Assembly: GCA_964609245.1 (NCBI GenBank)
Contig: CAZSSB010000002.1
Coordinates: 1-64,000, forward strand
Source: JAFGCY01 sp964609245
GTDB lineage: Bacteria; 4484-113; JAFGCY01
DNA: 64,000 nucleotides
Reading direction: 5' to 3'
Below are positions 42,363 through 51,049 of this stretch, in pieces. The notes beneath the pieces were generated by a model. It saw nothing but the letters and a program-made list of their open reading frames with translations, had not been told where the DNA came from and did not search any database. The translations under genes were made by a program, and so were the position numbers. Within the stretch, counting starts at the first letter, position 1, and the number at the start of each line of letters is the position of its first letter.

Positions 42363-44014
42363 TCCGCCCGGCGGCCCAGCCGGGTGAAGTCCTGGGCGGC
42401 CAGCGAGGCGTCGAAGTCGTACGGCGTCAGCCGGTAGCCGGCCAGCTGCTCGCTGATCAGCAGCGACGGCGTGGCGTAGCCCAGGAAGGCGAACAGCGCC
42501 CGCTCCTCCAGCTGGCGCCCCAGCTTGCGGTAGATGATCCGCCGCGTCGTCTCGTCCCCCTCGGCCTGGGCCTCCTCCAGCACCGCGTCAATGCCGTCCT
42601 CGGCGAGCCAGGACCAGTTGCCGCCGAGGCCGGTCAGGCTGCCGTGCAGCATTGGATAGAAGCAGGCGTCGGGGTCCGGCCAGGCCGGGTAGACACGCCT
42701 GAGCACGATCTCGTGGTCGGCGGTCTCGATCCGTCCCATCAGGGTGGCGCGATCCTCGCCGTAGAGGGCCATCTTGACCGCGATCTCGCGCCAGTAGTCC
42801 AGCACGTCGCCCGCCAGTTTCTCGGTGCCCTCGCCCGCCACGACCGCGAGGTCCATCCCGCGCGGCAGCCGGATGCCCTGCTCGTGGTTGGCGGCCTTCA
42901 TGGCGCGCCGCGCCTCCTCGATGCGGGGCGACAGCGGGTAGAGCGGCGACTGCACCAGTTCGGGATCGATGTAGTCGCGCAGCGCCGCCGGCAGGAAGTG
43001 CGGCCAGGGCCTCAGCATCTCGCCGTTCATCTCCGCCAGCAGGTCGAGGTCCAGCCCCCAGTTTATCGCCTGGCGGAGGCCCACCCGCGACTGGAACTGG
43101 ACGTCGTCCCAGGGGAAGTGCGAGTAGTTGAACACGCAGAGCAGCATCGCCGCCGTCTCGTGGCGCACCAGCGCCGGCTCCAGCTCAGCGGGCACGGCTG
43201 CTCGCGGCGGCACGTTGGCGGCATCGAGACCGCCCTCGGTGAACAAGCGCACCTGCTCCGCGCGATCCGGCTCGCAGATGAAGCGCAGCTCCTCGAGCAG
43301 CGGCTGGCCGACCAGGGACTGCGGGTTGGGCCTGAGCGACAGCTCGGCGGGCCCCTCCTCGGGCGTGATGGTCTCCGCCACGACGAACGGTCCGTATGAG
43401 CCGCCAACGCCCAGCCCCGGCTGGCTGACCCACAGCGGCAGCAGCCGGTTCGGTCTGGTCAGCTCAATGGTGAGAACCGAATCCTCGAAGCTGATCCCCG
43501 AGATCTCCAGCGCCCGCCCGTCGCGGTAGTCGGCCGCCCCGATGACCAAATCAGCCAGCTGCGCCTGCAGGGGAGACGGCTCATCGCGCAGGATCTCCAT
43601 CCAGTGCTGCTGCAGTGATCCTGCCAGCTGCTCCGGCTCGATCGCGCGCTCACTGTCCGCCGCCAGCTCAAAGGTCCACTCAGCACCGGAGTCGTCCGAT
43701 TCCCAGCGGACTGCAAGGCCCGACAATACTTCACCGCCCGGGGTGACGCGGACCAAGGGCAGCTCGATGCAGCGCGCCAGCGCCCAGAGCCGCGGATCGC
43801 CGAGGTCATACCGGCCGTCCAGGCCCAGCTCACCGCCGTCGATCGTCAGCGGCAGCCGCACCACCCCGCCCGCCGCGGGCTCGACGACGGGGGCCGCGCC
43901 CGGCGCATCCGACCCGGCACCCGCGCCGCCGCCGGTGCCATCCGTGGACTCGCCGGTCGGGCAGCCGGCCAGCGCGATGATCGCCAGCACCATCAGCCAG
44001 TTCGTTGCTCTCAT
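42359..44014 (-). CDS. Family 5 extracellular solute-binding lipoprotein (peptide/nickel type)
   Basis: The protein of about 551 residues from ATG 44014 has a lipoprotein signal (LMVLAIIALAGC) and a Gly-rich linker. The SBP_bac_5 fold is seen in LWALARCIELPLVRVTPGGE, SGLAVRWESDDSGAEWTFEL, RVGLRQAINWGLD and the C-terminal YRKLGRQLEERA. Such proteins deliver oligopeptides or other solutes to ABC importers. No permease or ATPase is beside it, so it is an orphan here. Three ATGs in a row (44020, 44017, 44014) follow GAGGTGAGG; the last has the best spacing. It is 40 bases after a glycosyltransferase gene in the same direction. Confidence 0.85.
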   Translation of the reverse strand: MRATNWLMVLAIIALAGCPTGESTDGTGGGAGAGSDAPGAAPVVEPAAGGVVRLPLTIDGGELGLDGRYDLGDPRLWALARCIELPLVRVTPGGEVLSGLAVRWESDDSGAEWTFELAADSERAIEPEQLAGSLQQHWMEILRDEPSPLQAQLADLVIGAADYRDGRALEISGISFEDSVLTIELTRPNRLLPLWVSQPGLGVGGSYGPFVVAETITPEEGPAELSLRPNPQSLVGQPLLEELRFICEPDRAEQVRLFTEGGLDAANVPPRAAVPAELEPALVRHETAAMLLCVFNYSHFPWDDVQFQSRVGLRQAINWGLDLDLLAEMNGEMLRPWPHFLPAALRDYIDPELVQSPLYPLSPRIEEARRAMKAANHEQGIRLPRGMDLAVVAGEGTEKLAGDVLDYWREIAVKMALYGEDRATLMGRIETADHEIVLRRVYPAWPDPDACFYPMLHGSLTGLGGNWSWLAEDGIDAVLEEAQAEGDETTRRIIYRKLGRQLEERALFAFLGYATPSLLISEQLAGYRLTPYDFDASLAAQDFTRLGRRAD

Positions 44015-44054
44015 CATCATCCTCACCTCAGGACGCACTGAAGTCCTCGCGGTT

Positions 44055-45263
44055 TCACGGGGCGGGCGGCTCGCCGGACGGTGCATCCGCGATCGCCGCC
44101 ACCAGTTCACGGCCCAGCCGCTCGATCGAGTAGTCCTCCAGCCTGAGCGCCGCCGCCTCCTGACGCAGCATCGGCAATGCCGCCAGGGCGGACTTCAGGC
44201 GCTGGCTGCACTCCCGCAGGCTCAGCCTGGTGGTGGCAATCCCCCCCGCGGCGATGCCCGCCATCACCGAACCGTCGGTCACCAGCGCCGGCGTGCCGTG
44301 GGCCAGCGCCTCGAGCACGGGATAGCCGAAGCCCTCCTCCGCGGAGAGGCTGACCAGCAAGTCCGCGTCGCGGTAGAGCTGGCTCAAGTCCGTGTCGCTG
44401 ACGTGGCCGAGGTCATAGACCGCCGGCACAGGATCGCCCGCCGGACGCGGCAGCGGATGCGCCGCCTCCAGCACCAGCTTGCGCTCGCCCGGCGCGGTGT
44501 GATAGCTGCCATTCCCGCCCGCCAGGATCAACGAGCCGTGATAGTCGCCGCTGAGCACCAGCCGCCGGTAGACGTCAAGCAGCAGCGCGGTGTTCTTGCG
44601 CGAGCCCGCCACGCCCACGCTGAGCAGATAGCGGCCCGGCGAGCTGACGCCGTGGAGGCTGCCCCGCACCTGCAGCGGCACGTCGGCGCTCCGCTGATCC
44701 ACGGCCAGCTTGAGCAGCCGCGGGCTGAGCGCGGGACGCACCACCCGCGCGTCGCACTCGTCACCAGGAAAGACCTGGCCCAGCAGTTCCGCCGTCCGCT
44801 GCGAGATGCACAGCAGCGTGGCCCGGCGCCGGATGCTGCGGCGAATCCCGCGCCGATAGAGGAAGCGCGCGCGCCAGCCGACGGTGGCCGGGCGGGTAAA
44901 CGGCAGCAGATCGGGCAGCACCACCAGCTCGCGGGGGGCCAGCGGCCGCGGCGGCAAAGTGAAGTCGCAGCCCAGGTAGGCGTCCAGCTCCAGCGGTCCC
45001 AGTTGGCGCGGCAGATCGAACTCCTCCAGCAGCAGCCGGTTGAGCCCGCCCAGCGGGGCGTAGTGCGCCACGATGCCGGCGGGCGCATCGGCGTCACGCG
45101 TGGGAAGCTCACCGGCCAGCAGCGCCGCCTGGCGTCGATCGCGGAAGTAGACGTGCAGCTCCCAGTCCGGCGCGGCCCGGGCCAGGGCCAGCAGATAGGT
45201 GCGGCTGAGCCGTCCCAGCCCGCCGGGATTGCCTACCGCCAGTCCAGAGATACCGATGCGCAC
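44055..45263 (-). CDS. Glycosyltransferase family 4
   Basis: The 402-residue GT-B enzyme has an N-terminal acceptor domain (IGISGLAVGNPGGLGRLSR) and a C-terminal nucleotide-sugar domain. The EX7E motif lies in SAEEGFGYPVLEALAHGTP. It probably transfers a hexose in surface polysaccharide or glycan synthesis; sugar unknown. GTG start follows a TATAAT by 9 bases, so leader length is at most a few bases. It is divergent from the lipoprotein gene at 45301 with 37 bases between starts. Confidence 0.88.
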   Translation of the reverse strand: MRIGISGLAVGNPGGLGRLSRTYLLALARAAPDWELHVYFRDRRQAALLAGELPTRDADAPAGIVAHYAPLGGLNRLLLEEFDLPRQLGPLELDAYLGCDFTLPPRPLAPRELVVLPDLLPFTRPATVGWRARFLYRRGIRRSIRRRATLLCISQRTAELLGQVFPGDECDARVVRPALSPRLLKLAVDQRSADVPLQVRGSLHGVSSPGRYLLSVGVAGSRKNTALLLDVYRRLVLSGDYHGSLILAGGNGSYHTAPGERKLVLEAAHPLPRPAGDPVPAVYDLGHVSDTDLSQLYRDADLLVSLSAEEGFGYPVLEALAHGTPALVTDGSVMAGIAAGGIATTRLSLRECSQRLKSALAALPMLRQEAAALRLEDYSIERLGRELVAAIADAPSGEPPAP

Positions 45264-45272
45264 GGCAGCGCG

Positions 45273-45278
45273 ATTATA
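45273..45278 (-). promoter_or_regulatory. -10 element TATAAT of the glycosyltransferase gene
   Basis: Minus-strand TATAAT ends 9 bases before the GTG at 45263. The expected leader is 2-3 bases. It lies 10 bases from the divergent TATGCT, so both genes cannot easily be transcribed from the spacer at once. Confidence 0.5.
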
Positions 45279-45288
45279 GCCGCCATGC

Positions 45289-45294
45289 TATGCT
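45289..45294 (+). promoter_or_regulatory. -10 element TATGCT, predicted leaderless start
   Basis: TGC-TATGCT is followed by exactly 6 bases (gagcaa) and the ATG at 45301, which begins a lipoprotein signal peptide. Confidence 0.55.
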
Positions 45295-45300
45295 GAGCAA

Positions 45301-46707
45301 ATGCGATTGCTGGCGGCGGCACTGCTGGCCGTGGCTTTGGCGGGCTGCGTCCTGCCGGACCAGGCGGACAAGTCGATCCCAACCGACTCCCAGCCCGAGC
45401 GGATCACCGTACCCGAGTCGCCGTGGCTCAATCCCGCGGCGCGAGTTGACGACGCGCTGCGCCTGCGGACGCCCTGCGGCCTCGACCTGCGTCAGGCGAG
45501 CTACGTGCTGCCCGAGGGCGAGGATCAGCCGCCCGCGGCCCTGCTGCTGCTGCGCGACTACAGCGACCGGCGCGGCGACCGGCCCGACGCGCAGACCGCG
45601 GCGCTGCTGACCCTGGACGCCGGTACGAGCGACCTCATCGAAACCGGCGCGGATGTCTTGCCCTTCGCGGCGACGGTCAGCCCCAGCAAGCTGGCCTGGG
45701 CAGTGGCGTCCGCCGATTTCAGCGATGCGCCGACCGCCGATCAGGCCTCGATCGTGCTCGGCGGCGGCGGCGTCCTGGTCTTCCCGCCGGACGCTGAGGC
45801 GGACGAGCGCCTGCTGCCGCTGGGGTTCATCGACGATCACAGCCTGATCTGCCGCCGGGTGACGGCGATGCAGCTGGACAACGGGCTGCTGGCGGCCAGT
45901 CTGGACTGGCAGGGACCGGCCCGGCGCTACCGCGCGGCGGGCGGGCTATGGATCGACGATGACAGCGGGCTGTTCGCGGCCAACGCGCCGCGCTCCCGGC
46001 TGGCCGGATACACCATCGACTACGAGCCGGTGCTGCCCGCGCAGGCGACCATCAGCTACCGCACGGCGCTCAGCGCGCGCCCCGGCTCCGAGCAGGAACT
46101 GGCGGTGCTGCCCTACCACGTAAGCTACACCGCCTTCGAGTGGCGGCCACCACTCGCGTGGGTCTCCGAGAATCAGCTGGCCACGGTGCAGTTCCTGCCG
46201 GCCCCCGCGGGAGAGGAGCCGCGGGGCAACTACCAGGGGCTGTTCCGGCTGGTGGTGACCGACGTGCGCGACGCCGTCCCGGTGCTGGTGGAGGATCACC
46301 TGCCCGCCGGACTGCCCTTCGTCGCCGCAGACGGCGTGCTGTTCTATACGCGCCAGCATCCCGCCGGTGACGGCATGCAGTGGGAGCTGTGGGCGGCGAG
46401 CGTCGACGGCCTGAACAAGCAGCGCCTGTGGGCCAGTGACGGCGAGACGATCTACCTCTCGGTCGAAGACCAATACGGCGGCCGGCGCCTGCTGGTTCAC
46501 CGCCAGATGGTGGACCTCAGCGGCGCCGACCCGGAGCTGCACAGCGAGCTGCGCGAGTTCAGCCTCGGCCCACTCAAGGGCGGCATGGTCAAGCTGGACC
46601 TCAGGCCGCGCCGCGCGATGCACGAGGAGCCCCCGGCGCCCGCCGGTGACGACCTGTTCAGCCTGCCCGCTGGTGACGGTCCGCCGCCGATCAGTATCCC
46701 GGATTAG
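45301..46707 (+). CDS. Lipoprotein of unknown function
   Basis: The 468-residue protein has a lipoprotein signal (LLAAALLAVALAGC). The rest is beta-rich, with repeat-like stretches such as GDGMQWELWAASVDGLNKQ and PFVAADGVLFYTRQHPAG that recall TolB-type propeller blades. I cannot assign a family with confidence. It ends in a Pro-rich, disordered tail. It uses a leaderless start and converges on the nucleotidyltransferase gene with 6 bases between. Confidence 0.65.
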   Translation: MRLLAAALLAVALAGCVLPDQADKSIPTDSQPERITVPESPWLNPAARVDDALRLRTPCGLDLRQASYVLPEGEDQPPAALLLLRDYSDRRGDRPDAQTAALLTLDAGTSDLIETGADVLPFAATVSPSKLAWAVASADFSDAPTADQASIVLGGGGVLVFPPDAEADERLLPLGFIDDHSLICRRVTAMQLDNGLLAASLDWQGPARRYRAAGGLWIDDDSGLFAANAPRSRLAGYTIDYEPVLPAQATISYRTALSARPGSEQELAVLPYHVSYTAFEWRPPLAWVSENQLATVQFLPAPAGEEPRGNYQGLFRLVVTDVRDAVPVLVEDHLPAGLPFVAADGVLFYTRQHPAGDGMQWELWAASVDGLNKQRLWASDGETIYLSVEDQYGGRRLLVHRQMVDLSGADPELHSELREFSLGPLKGGMVKLDLRPRRAMHEEPPAPAGDDLFSLPAGDGPPPISIPD

Positions 46708-46713
46708 CCGCGG

Positions 46714-47751
46714 CTAGCCGCCGTCAACCGCCTGCGGGAAGAACGGCGTCTCAGCCTCGCCGTCGATGACCACCTGATTGGCCAGCTGCCGGCCCTCGGC
46801 CACCATCGCGCCGGGACCGACAATGCACTCCCGCAGCCGGCAGCCGGCGCCGATCGACGCGCCGGGCAGCACCAGGCAGTCCTGCAGCCGGCAATCTTCC
46901 CCGATCGACGCGCCGCGCATCACGATCACGCGGTGGAAGAGGTCGACGCCGCTGCCCAGCCGCGCGCTCTTGCTCAGCATCACCAGGTCCTTGAAGATCG
47001 CGCAGTCGTCGCGCTGGCCCCACAGCCAGTCGTCGCTGCCGGTGTAGCGGCGCGCCAGCAGGGCGAAGTTGGCCTGGAAGTAGCTCTCGAAGGTGCCGAT
47101 ATCGATCCACAGCCCCTCGTGGGCGTAGTGCGACAGGCTGCCGTGCCGAGCCAGCAGGTGCGGAAAGGTCTGGCGCTCGATACTGACCGGCCGCCCGGCC
47201 GGAATCTCCCGGTAGGCCTCGTACTCCAGCACGTAGACTCCGGCGTTGATGAAGTGCGGCCCCTCGCCCAGCTCGCCCTCGGGCTTCTCACTGAAGCCCA
47301 GCAACCGGTCACCCTCGACCCTCAGCAGGCCGTATCGCGATGGGTCGGGCACGGCGAAGCCGACGACCGTCGCCGGGCGGCCGCCGTCCCGATGACGCTT
47401 CACCACCTCCTGAATCCTGATCGCGCTGAGGATGTCGGCGTTGAGCACCACCACCGGCTCGCCGCCCAGGTAGTCTCGCGCCTCGGCGATCGCACCGGCG
47501 GTGCCCCGCGGGGTGGGCTCGATGCTGAAGTGGAAGCTGAGCCCGCCGCTGTAGCCCTCGACGAAGTAGCGCAGCTGCTCCACCAGATGCCCCGCCGCCA
47601 GCACGATCTCGCCGATGCCGGCCAGCGCCAGCTGGGTGATCTGGTAGTGCAAAATCTCGCGGTCGCAGACCGGCAGCAGCGACTTGGGCAGCGTCTTGCT
47701 CAGCGGCGCCAGCCGCGTCGCCTGACCCCCGATTAGCAGCAGGGCTTTCAC
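46714..47751 (-). CDS. Sugar-1-phosphate nucleotidyltransferase
   Basis: The 345-residue enzyme activates a sugar-1-phosphate with an NTP to an NDP-sugar for glycan synthesis. The signature GGQATRLAPLSKTLPKSLLPV is near 8-28 (a variant of GGxGTRL with Ala for Gly). Metal and substrate motifs include VVLNADIL and GFSEKPEGELG. The C-terminus has left-handed beta-helix hexapeptide repeats (VLPGASIGAGCRLRECIVG). It resembles mannose-1-phosphate guanylyltransferases, but substrate is not certain. The GTG start is leaderless-type, 6 bases after a TACAAT that overlaps the queA stop. Confidence 0.88.
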   Translation of the reverse strand: MKALLLIGGQATRLAPLSKTLPKSLLPVCDREILHYQITQLALAGIGEIVLAAGHLVEQLRYFVEGYSGGLSFHFSIEPTPRGTAGAIAEARDYLGGEPVVVLNADILSAIRIQEVVKRHRDGGRPATVVGFAVPDPSRYGLLRVEGDRLLGFSEKPEGELGEGPHFINAGVYVLEYEAYREIPAGRPVSIERQTFPHLLARHGSLSHYAHEGLWIDIGTFESYFQANFALLARRYTGSDDWLWGQRDDCAIFKDLVMLSKSARLGSGVDLFHRVIVMRGASIGEDCRLQDCLVLPGASIGAGCRLRECIVGPGAMVAEGRQLANQVVIDGEAETPFFPQAVDGG

Positions 47752-47755
47752 GGGG

Positions 47756-49384
47756 CTATTGTAGCGGCGCGCGCCGGTCGATCAGCATGCAGTCGCCGTA
47801 GCTGTAGAAGCGATAGCGCTCGGCGATGGCGTGCCGGTAGGCCCGGCGCAGCAGCTGCTCCCCGCCGAAGGCGTAGACCAGCGCCAGCAGCGTCGAGCGC
47901 GGCAGGTGGAAGTTGGTCAGCAGCAGCTCGCAGGCGCTGGTGCCCCGCCCGGGGTAAATGAAGGCCCGGGTCATTCCAGTGGTTGCGGCCCCTTCTGACC
48001 CGGCCAGCGTATGCAGCACTCGCAGGCTGGTGGTGCCCACCGCCAGCACCGGCTCTCCGTTCGCCCGTCGCCGGCTGTATTCTTCTGTGAATTGCGCCTC
48101 AACGCTGTACGCTTCCTCATGCATGTCGTGCTGCGCCAGATCGTCCACCCGCACCGGCGCGAAGGTGCCGAGGCCGACATGGAGCGTCACCCGCCGCAGC
48201 GAATGCCCACGCTCCCCGAGCACACCCAACATCGCCTCATCGAAGTGCAGCCCGGCCGTCGGCGCCGCCACCGAGCCGTCCCGTTCGGCGTAGACCGTCT
48301 GGTAGCGCTGGTGGTCCTCGGCCAGCCGCGCCGCCGTGTCCGGCGAGTCCGCGCTGCGCTTGATGTACGGCGGCGTCGGCGGCAGGCCGTGCTCCTCCAG
48401 GTAGCGCGTCAGCGCCTCAAACGAGGCCGGCTCGCCGGCTGCGTCCAGGTAGCGCACGCGGAGACCGTCCAGCGCCTTGGGCTCAAGCAGCTCGCAGCGC
48501 CACCCACCGGGCAGCAGCACGCGCTCGCCGGCGGGCTGGCCGGCACCGCTGCCGATCACCGCCTCGCAGACGCCGTCCCCCAGCCAGCGGTGGAACAGCA
48601 CCTCGACGCGGCCCCCGCCCTGCCCCAGCTCGCCGACCGGACGCCGGCCATAGACGCGCGCGGGCACCACCCGGCTGTCGTTGAGCACGATCAGCGTATC
48701 GGGCGGCAACAACTCGGGCAGCTCCGTGAACCGCCGGTCCGTGATGGCCCCGCTGACTACCTCGATATGCAGCAGTCGCGATTCGGTACGTCCGCGCAGC
48801 GGCTGCTGGGCGATCAGCTCCGGCGGGAGTTCGTAATCCAGACGGGACACTGCATAGGAAGGTCGATCTGGGCTGCCGGGGTCATGGTGGGACGGGTCTC
48901 CGTGCCCGTCCCCTGTGAATACCCATACCCAGGCATAGCGACCTGACTCAGGCCACCGCTTCCTCGGGTTGTTCAGGATGTACTGGCACTTCTCCCAGAA
49001 CTCATCCTCGTCTCTGACAATACGGTCGAAGTACTCGTCCTGCCACAGCGCCCCCGTCCTGCCGTGCTCACGCTGCAGGCGATAAGCCGTGTAGGACTTC
49101 CAAGAGTAAACGATTGACTCCAGTGCGTGATCAGCCGTCGGCCTGGCAATGACATGAACGTGATCATCCATAACCACATACGCATAGAGCTCGAATCGCT
49201 CTCCCGCGAAATGCCTGACGACTTCTACTACTACGCTGCGTTCATCTGCGCTGAGAAGCTGCTGCCTCGGATGAAGCCGCCACGTGACGAAGTAGACTGA
49301 ACCCGGAACACGCCAGTGAGGCAAGTGTCTTACGTAGGATCGCAACCCGGATTCGTCACTCGCGCCGATGCCGTCACTGCTCAT
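47756..49384 (-). CDS. queA: REP-associated tyrosine transposase domain fused in frame to QueA
   Basis: Residues 1 to about 155 are a RAYT/Y1 transposase: HUH motif at H75/H77 in MDDHVHVIA, catalytic Tyr likely Y135 in YILNNP, plus SWKSYTAYRLQ and LWQDEYFD. Residues from 179 are a complete QueA (S-adenosylmethionine:tRNA ribosyltransferase-isomerase, queuosine pathway), starting DYELPPELIAQQPL, about 364 residues. No stop separates them. QueA's native start is probably the GTG at 48850 (SRLDYELPPE). The link region near 159-168 is translated from a palindromic repeat. A real fusion, or a transposase gene that inserted before queA and lost its stop, cannot be told apart here. Confidence 0.85.
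   Translation of the reverse strand: MSSDGIGASDESGLRSYVRHLPHWRVPGSVYFVTWRLHPRQQLLSADERSVVVEVVRHFAGERFELYAYVVMDDHVHVIARPTADHALESIVYSWKSYTAYRLQREHGRTGALWQDEYFDRIVRDEDEFWEKCQYILNNPRKRWPESGRYAWVWVFTGDGHGDPSHHDPGSPDRPSYAVSRLDYELPPELIAQQPLRGRTESRLLHIEVVSGAITDRRFTELPELLPPDTLIVLNDSRVVPARVYGRRPVGELGQGGGRVEVLFHRWLGDGVCEAVIGSGAGQPAGERVLLPGGWRCELLEPKALDGLRVRYLDAAGEPASFEALTRYLEEHGLPPTPPYIKRSADSPDTAARLAEDHQRYQTVYAERDGSVAAPTAGLHFDEAMLGVLGERGHSLRRVTLHVGLGTFAPVRVDDLAQHDMHEEAYSVEAQFTEEYSRRRANGEPVLAVGTTSLRVLHTLAGSEGAATTGMTRAFIYPGRGTSACELLLTNFHLPRSTLLALVYAFGGEQLLRRAYRHAIAERYRFYSYGDCMLIDRRAPLQ
47758..47763 (-). promoter_or_regulatory. -10 element TACAAT of the nucleotidyltransferase gene, predicted leaderless start
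   Basis: Minus-strand TACAAT is followed by exactly 6 bases and the GTG at 47751. It overlaps the last codon and stop of queA. Confidence 0.55.
48886..48911 (-). repeat. REP-like palindrome, copy 1 (inside the transposase-queA junction)
   Basis: The 26-base element has a 7-base stem (GGACGGG/CCCGTCC) and an 8-base loop. It is identical to copy 2 in opposite orientation. It is translated as part of the GDGHGDPSHH linker between the two domains. Confidence 0.85.
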
Positions 49385-49432
49385 GCCTATGCCCTGCTAA
49401 TTGCGCTCCAAGGTCGCCTCGCCTGTCGCTGC

Positions 49433-49458
49433 GGACGGGCACGGAGACCCGTCCCACC
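49433..49458 (+). repeat. REP-like palindrome, copy 2 (between serS and the transposase)
   Basis: Perfect 26-base inverted copy of the element at 48886-48911. It lies 49 bases upstream of the transposase start. Inverted palindromes on both sides are the usual arrangement around RAYT genes. Confidence 0.85.
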
Positions 49459-49475
49459 GTAGACCCACTCCTGAA

Positions 49476-50819
49476 TCACACAAACGGCACACCATTTTCC
49501 TGCGGGGTGAGCTCCGGGAGACGCGGCATGTAGGGCCGCAGCACCTGGGGAATCGTCACCGTGCCGGCCGGCGTCTGATAGGTCTCGATCAGCGCGATCA
49601 CCAGCCGCGGCAGCGCCGTGCCTGAGGCGTTGAGCAGGTGCGGGAACACCGGCTTGTCGCCCTTGCTCCGCCGGATTCGCAGATTCATCCGCCGCGCCTG
49701 GTACTCCGCGGTGTTGGAGGCCGAGCTGATCTCACGCCAGGCGTCCTCCGCCGGGCAGTGGACCTCCAGGTCGTAGGTCTTGGCGCTGCCGAAGGTCATG
49801 TCGCCGGTGGGCAGCACCTTGCGGCGGTAGGGCAGCTCCAGCAGTTCCAGGATGTGCTCCGCCTCGCGGGTCAGATCCTCCAGGTCGTCCCAGCCATGCT
49901 CGGGATCGGCGATGCGGACCAGTTCCACCTTGTCGAACTGGTGCACGCGGGTCAGGCCGCGCGCCTCCTTGCCGTAGCTGCCCGCTTCGACGCGCCAGCA
50001 GGGACTGTAGGCGCAGAGCTTGATCGGCAGCGCCGGGGCTTCCAGGATGGTGTCGCGGTAGTAGTTGCAGATCGTCACTTCGGCGGTGGGGATCAGATAG
50101 AAGTGCGGACCATCCGGCGCGTCGTCCGGCGGCGGCACCCCCTCCACGCTGACGTGATACATCTCGGAGCCGAACTTGGGCAGCTGGCCCGTGCCGACCG
50201 CGCAGCGCGGATGGACCATGAACGGCGTGCGCAGCTCGGTGTAGCCGTGCTCGGCGGCGTGCACATCCAGCATCAGGTTGATCAGCGCCCGCTGCAGCAC
50301 CGCCCCCTGGCCGTGCATCACCGGGAATCCCCCGCCCGCCAGCCGCGCCCCGGCCTCGAAGTTGACCAGCCTGAGCCGCTGGCACAGCTCGACGTGATCG
50401 AGCGGCTCGAAGTCGAAATCGCGCGGCTCGCCCCACTCCTTGACCACCTCGGCGCACTCCTCGCCACCGACCGGAACCGACTCGTGGGTCAGGTTGGGCA
50501 TCGCCAGCAGCAGCTGCTGCTCGCGCGCATCGAGTTCGGCGAAGCTGGCCTCCTCCGCACCGAGGGTCTCCTTGTACTTCCTGACCTCCGACTTGGCATA
50601 CTCGGCTTCATCAGTGAGACCATCCTTGATCAGCCGCCCGATGTCCTTACTGAGAGTCCCAATGGCGTTGCGCAGGCTATCCAAGCTTGCTTGCGCTTCT
50701 CGCCTCTCCTTATCCAGCGCCAGAAACTCATCCACCTGGGCGGCGAACTCCTCGCCACGGCGGGCCAGGCCTTGTTTCACGGACTCGGGATCAGCGCGCA
50801 GCAGCTTCTTATCGAGCAT
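49476..50819 (-). CDS. serS: Seryl-tRNA synthetase
   Basis: The 447-residue class II synthetase charges tRNA-Ser and tRNA-Sec. It has the N-terminal coiled-coil arm (about 30-105). Catalytic motifs follow: motif 2 region (SPCWRVEAGSYGKEARGLTRVHQFDKVELV) and motif 3 (NASGTALPRLVIALIETYQ). ISSASNTAEYQARR is a SerRS signature. Length is normal. Its ATG overlaps the end of the lipoyl-domain gene by 11 bases, so it is translated by coupling rather than from its own site. Confidence 0.96.
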   Translation of the reverse strand: MLDKKLLRADPESVKQGLARRGEEFAAQVDEFLALDKERREAQASLDSLRNAIGTLSKDIGRLIKDGLTDEAEYAKSEVRKYKETLGAEEASFAELDAREQQLLLAMPNLTHESVPVGGEECAEVVKEWGEPRDFDFEPLDHVELCQRLRLVNFEAGARLAGGGFPVMHGQGAVLQRALINLMLDVHAAEHGYTELRTPFMVHPRCAVGTGQLPKFGSEMYHVSVEGVPPPDDAPDGPHFYLIPTAEVTICNYYRDTILEAPALPIKLCAYSPCWRVEAGSYGKEARGLTRVHQFDKVELVRIADPEHGWDDLEDLTREAEHILELLELPYRRKVLPTGDMTFGSAKTYDLEVHCPAEDAWREISSASNTAEYQARRMNLRIRRSKGDKPVFPHLLNASGTALPRLVIALIETYQTPAGTVTIPQVLRPYMPRLPELTPQENGVPFV

Positions 50820-51048
50820 TGAGATACCCTATGACGTCCCCCGGTTTGACGGTGCCCTGGGTGATCTCCTTGACGACCAGCACCCCGCTGGCGGGCGACT
50901 CGCAGACCACCGTCGCCTTGTCCGCCTCGACCTCGAACAGGTCCTCGCCGACCTCGACCTCGTCGTCCAGCTCCTTCAGCCACAAGCCGAAGTGGATCTC
51001 CTTGCTGTCCATGCCGAGGTCCGGCACCTTGATTTCGATCTTGGCCAT
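50809..51048 (-). CDS. Free-standing lipoyl (biotinyl-lipoyl-like) domain protein
   Basis: The 79-residue protein from ATG 51048 is a single lipoyl domain (IEIKVPDLGMD...FEVEADKATVVCESPASG), with the lipoylation lysine at K44 in EADKATV. Such a domain normally sits at the N-terminus of a dehydrogenase E2 subunit or as GcvH; alone it must serve as a swinging-arm carrier for another enzyme. GGAGAGC lies upstream. The gene starts one base after the B12-binding gene and overlaps serS by 11 bases. Confidence 0.85.
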   Translation of the reverse strand: MAKIEIKVPDLGMDSKEIHFGLWLKELDDEVEVGEDLFEVEADKATVVCESPASGVLVVKEITQGTVKPGDVIGYLNAR

Positions 51049-51049
51049 C

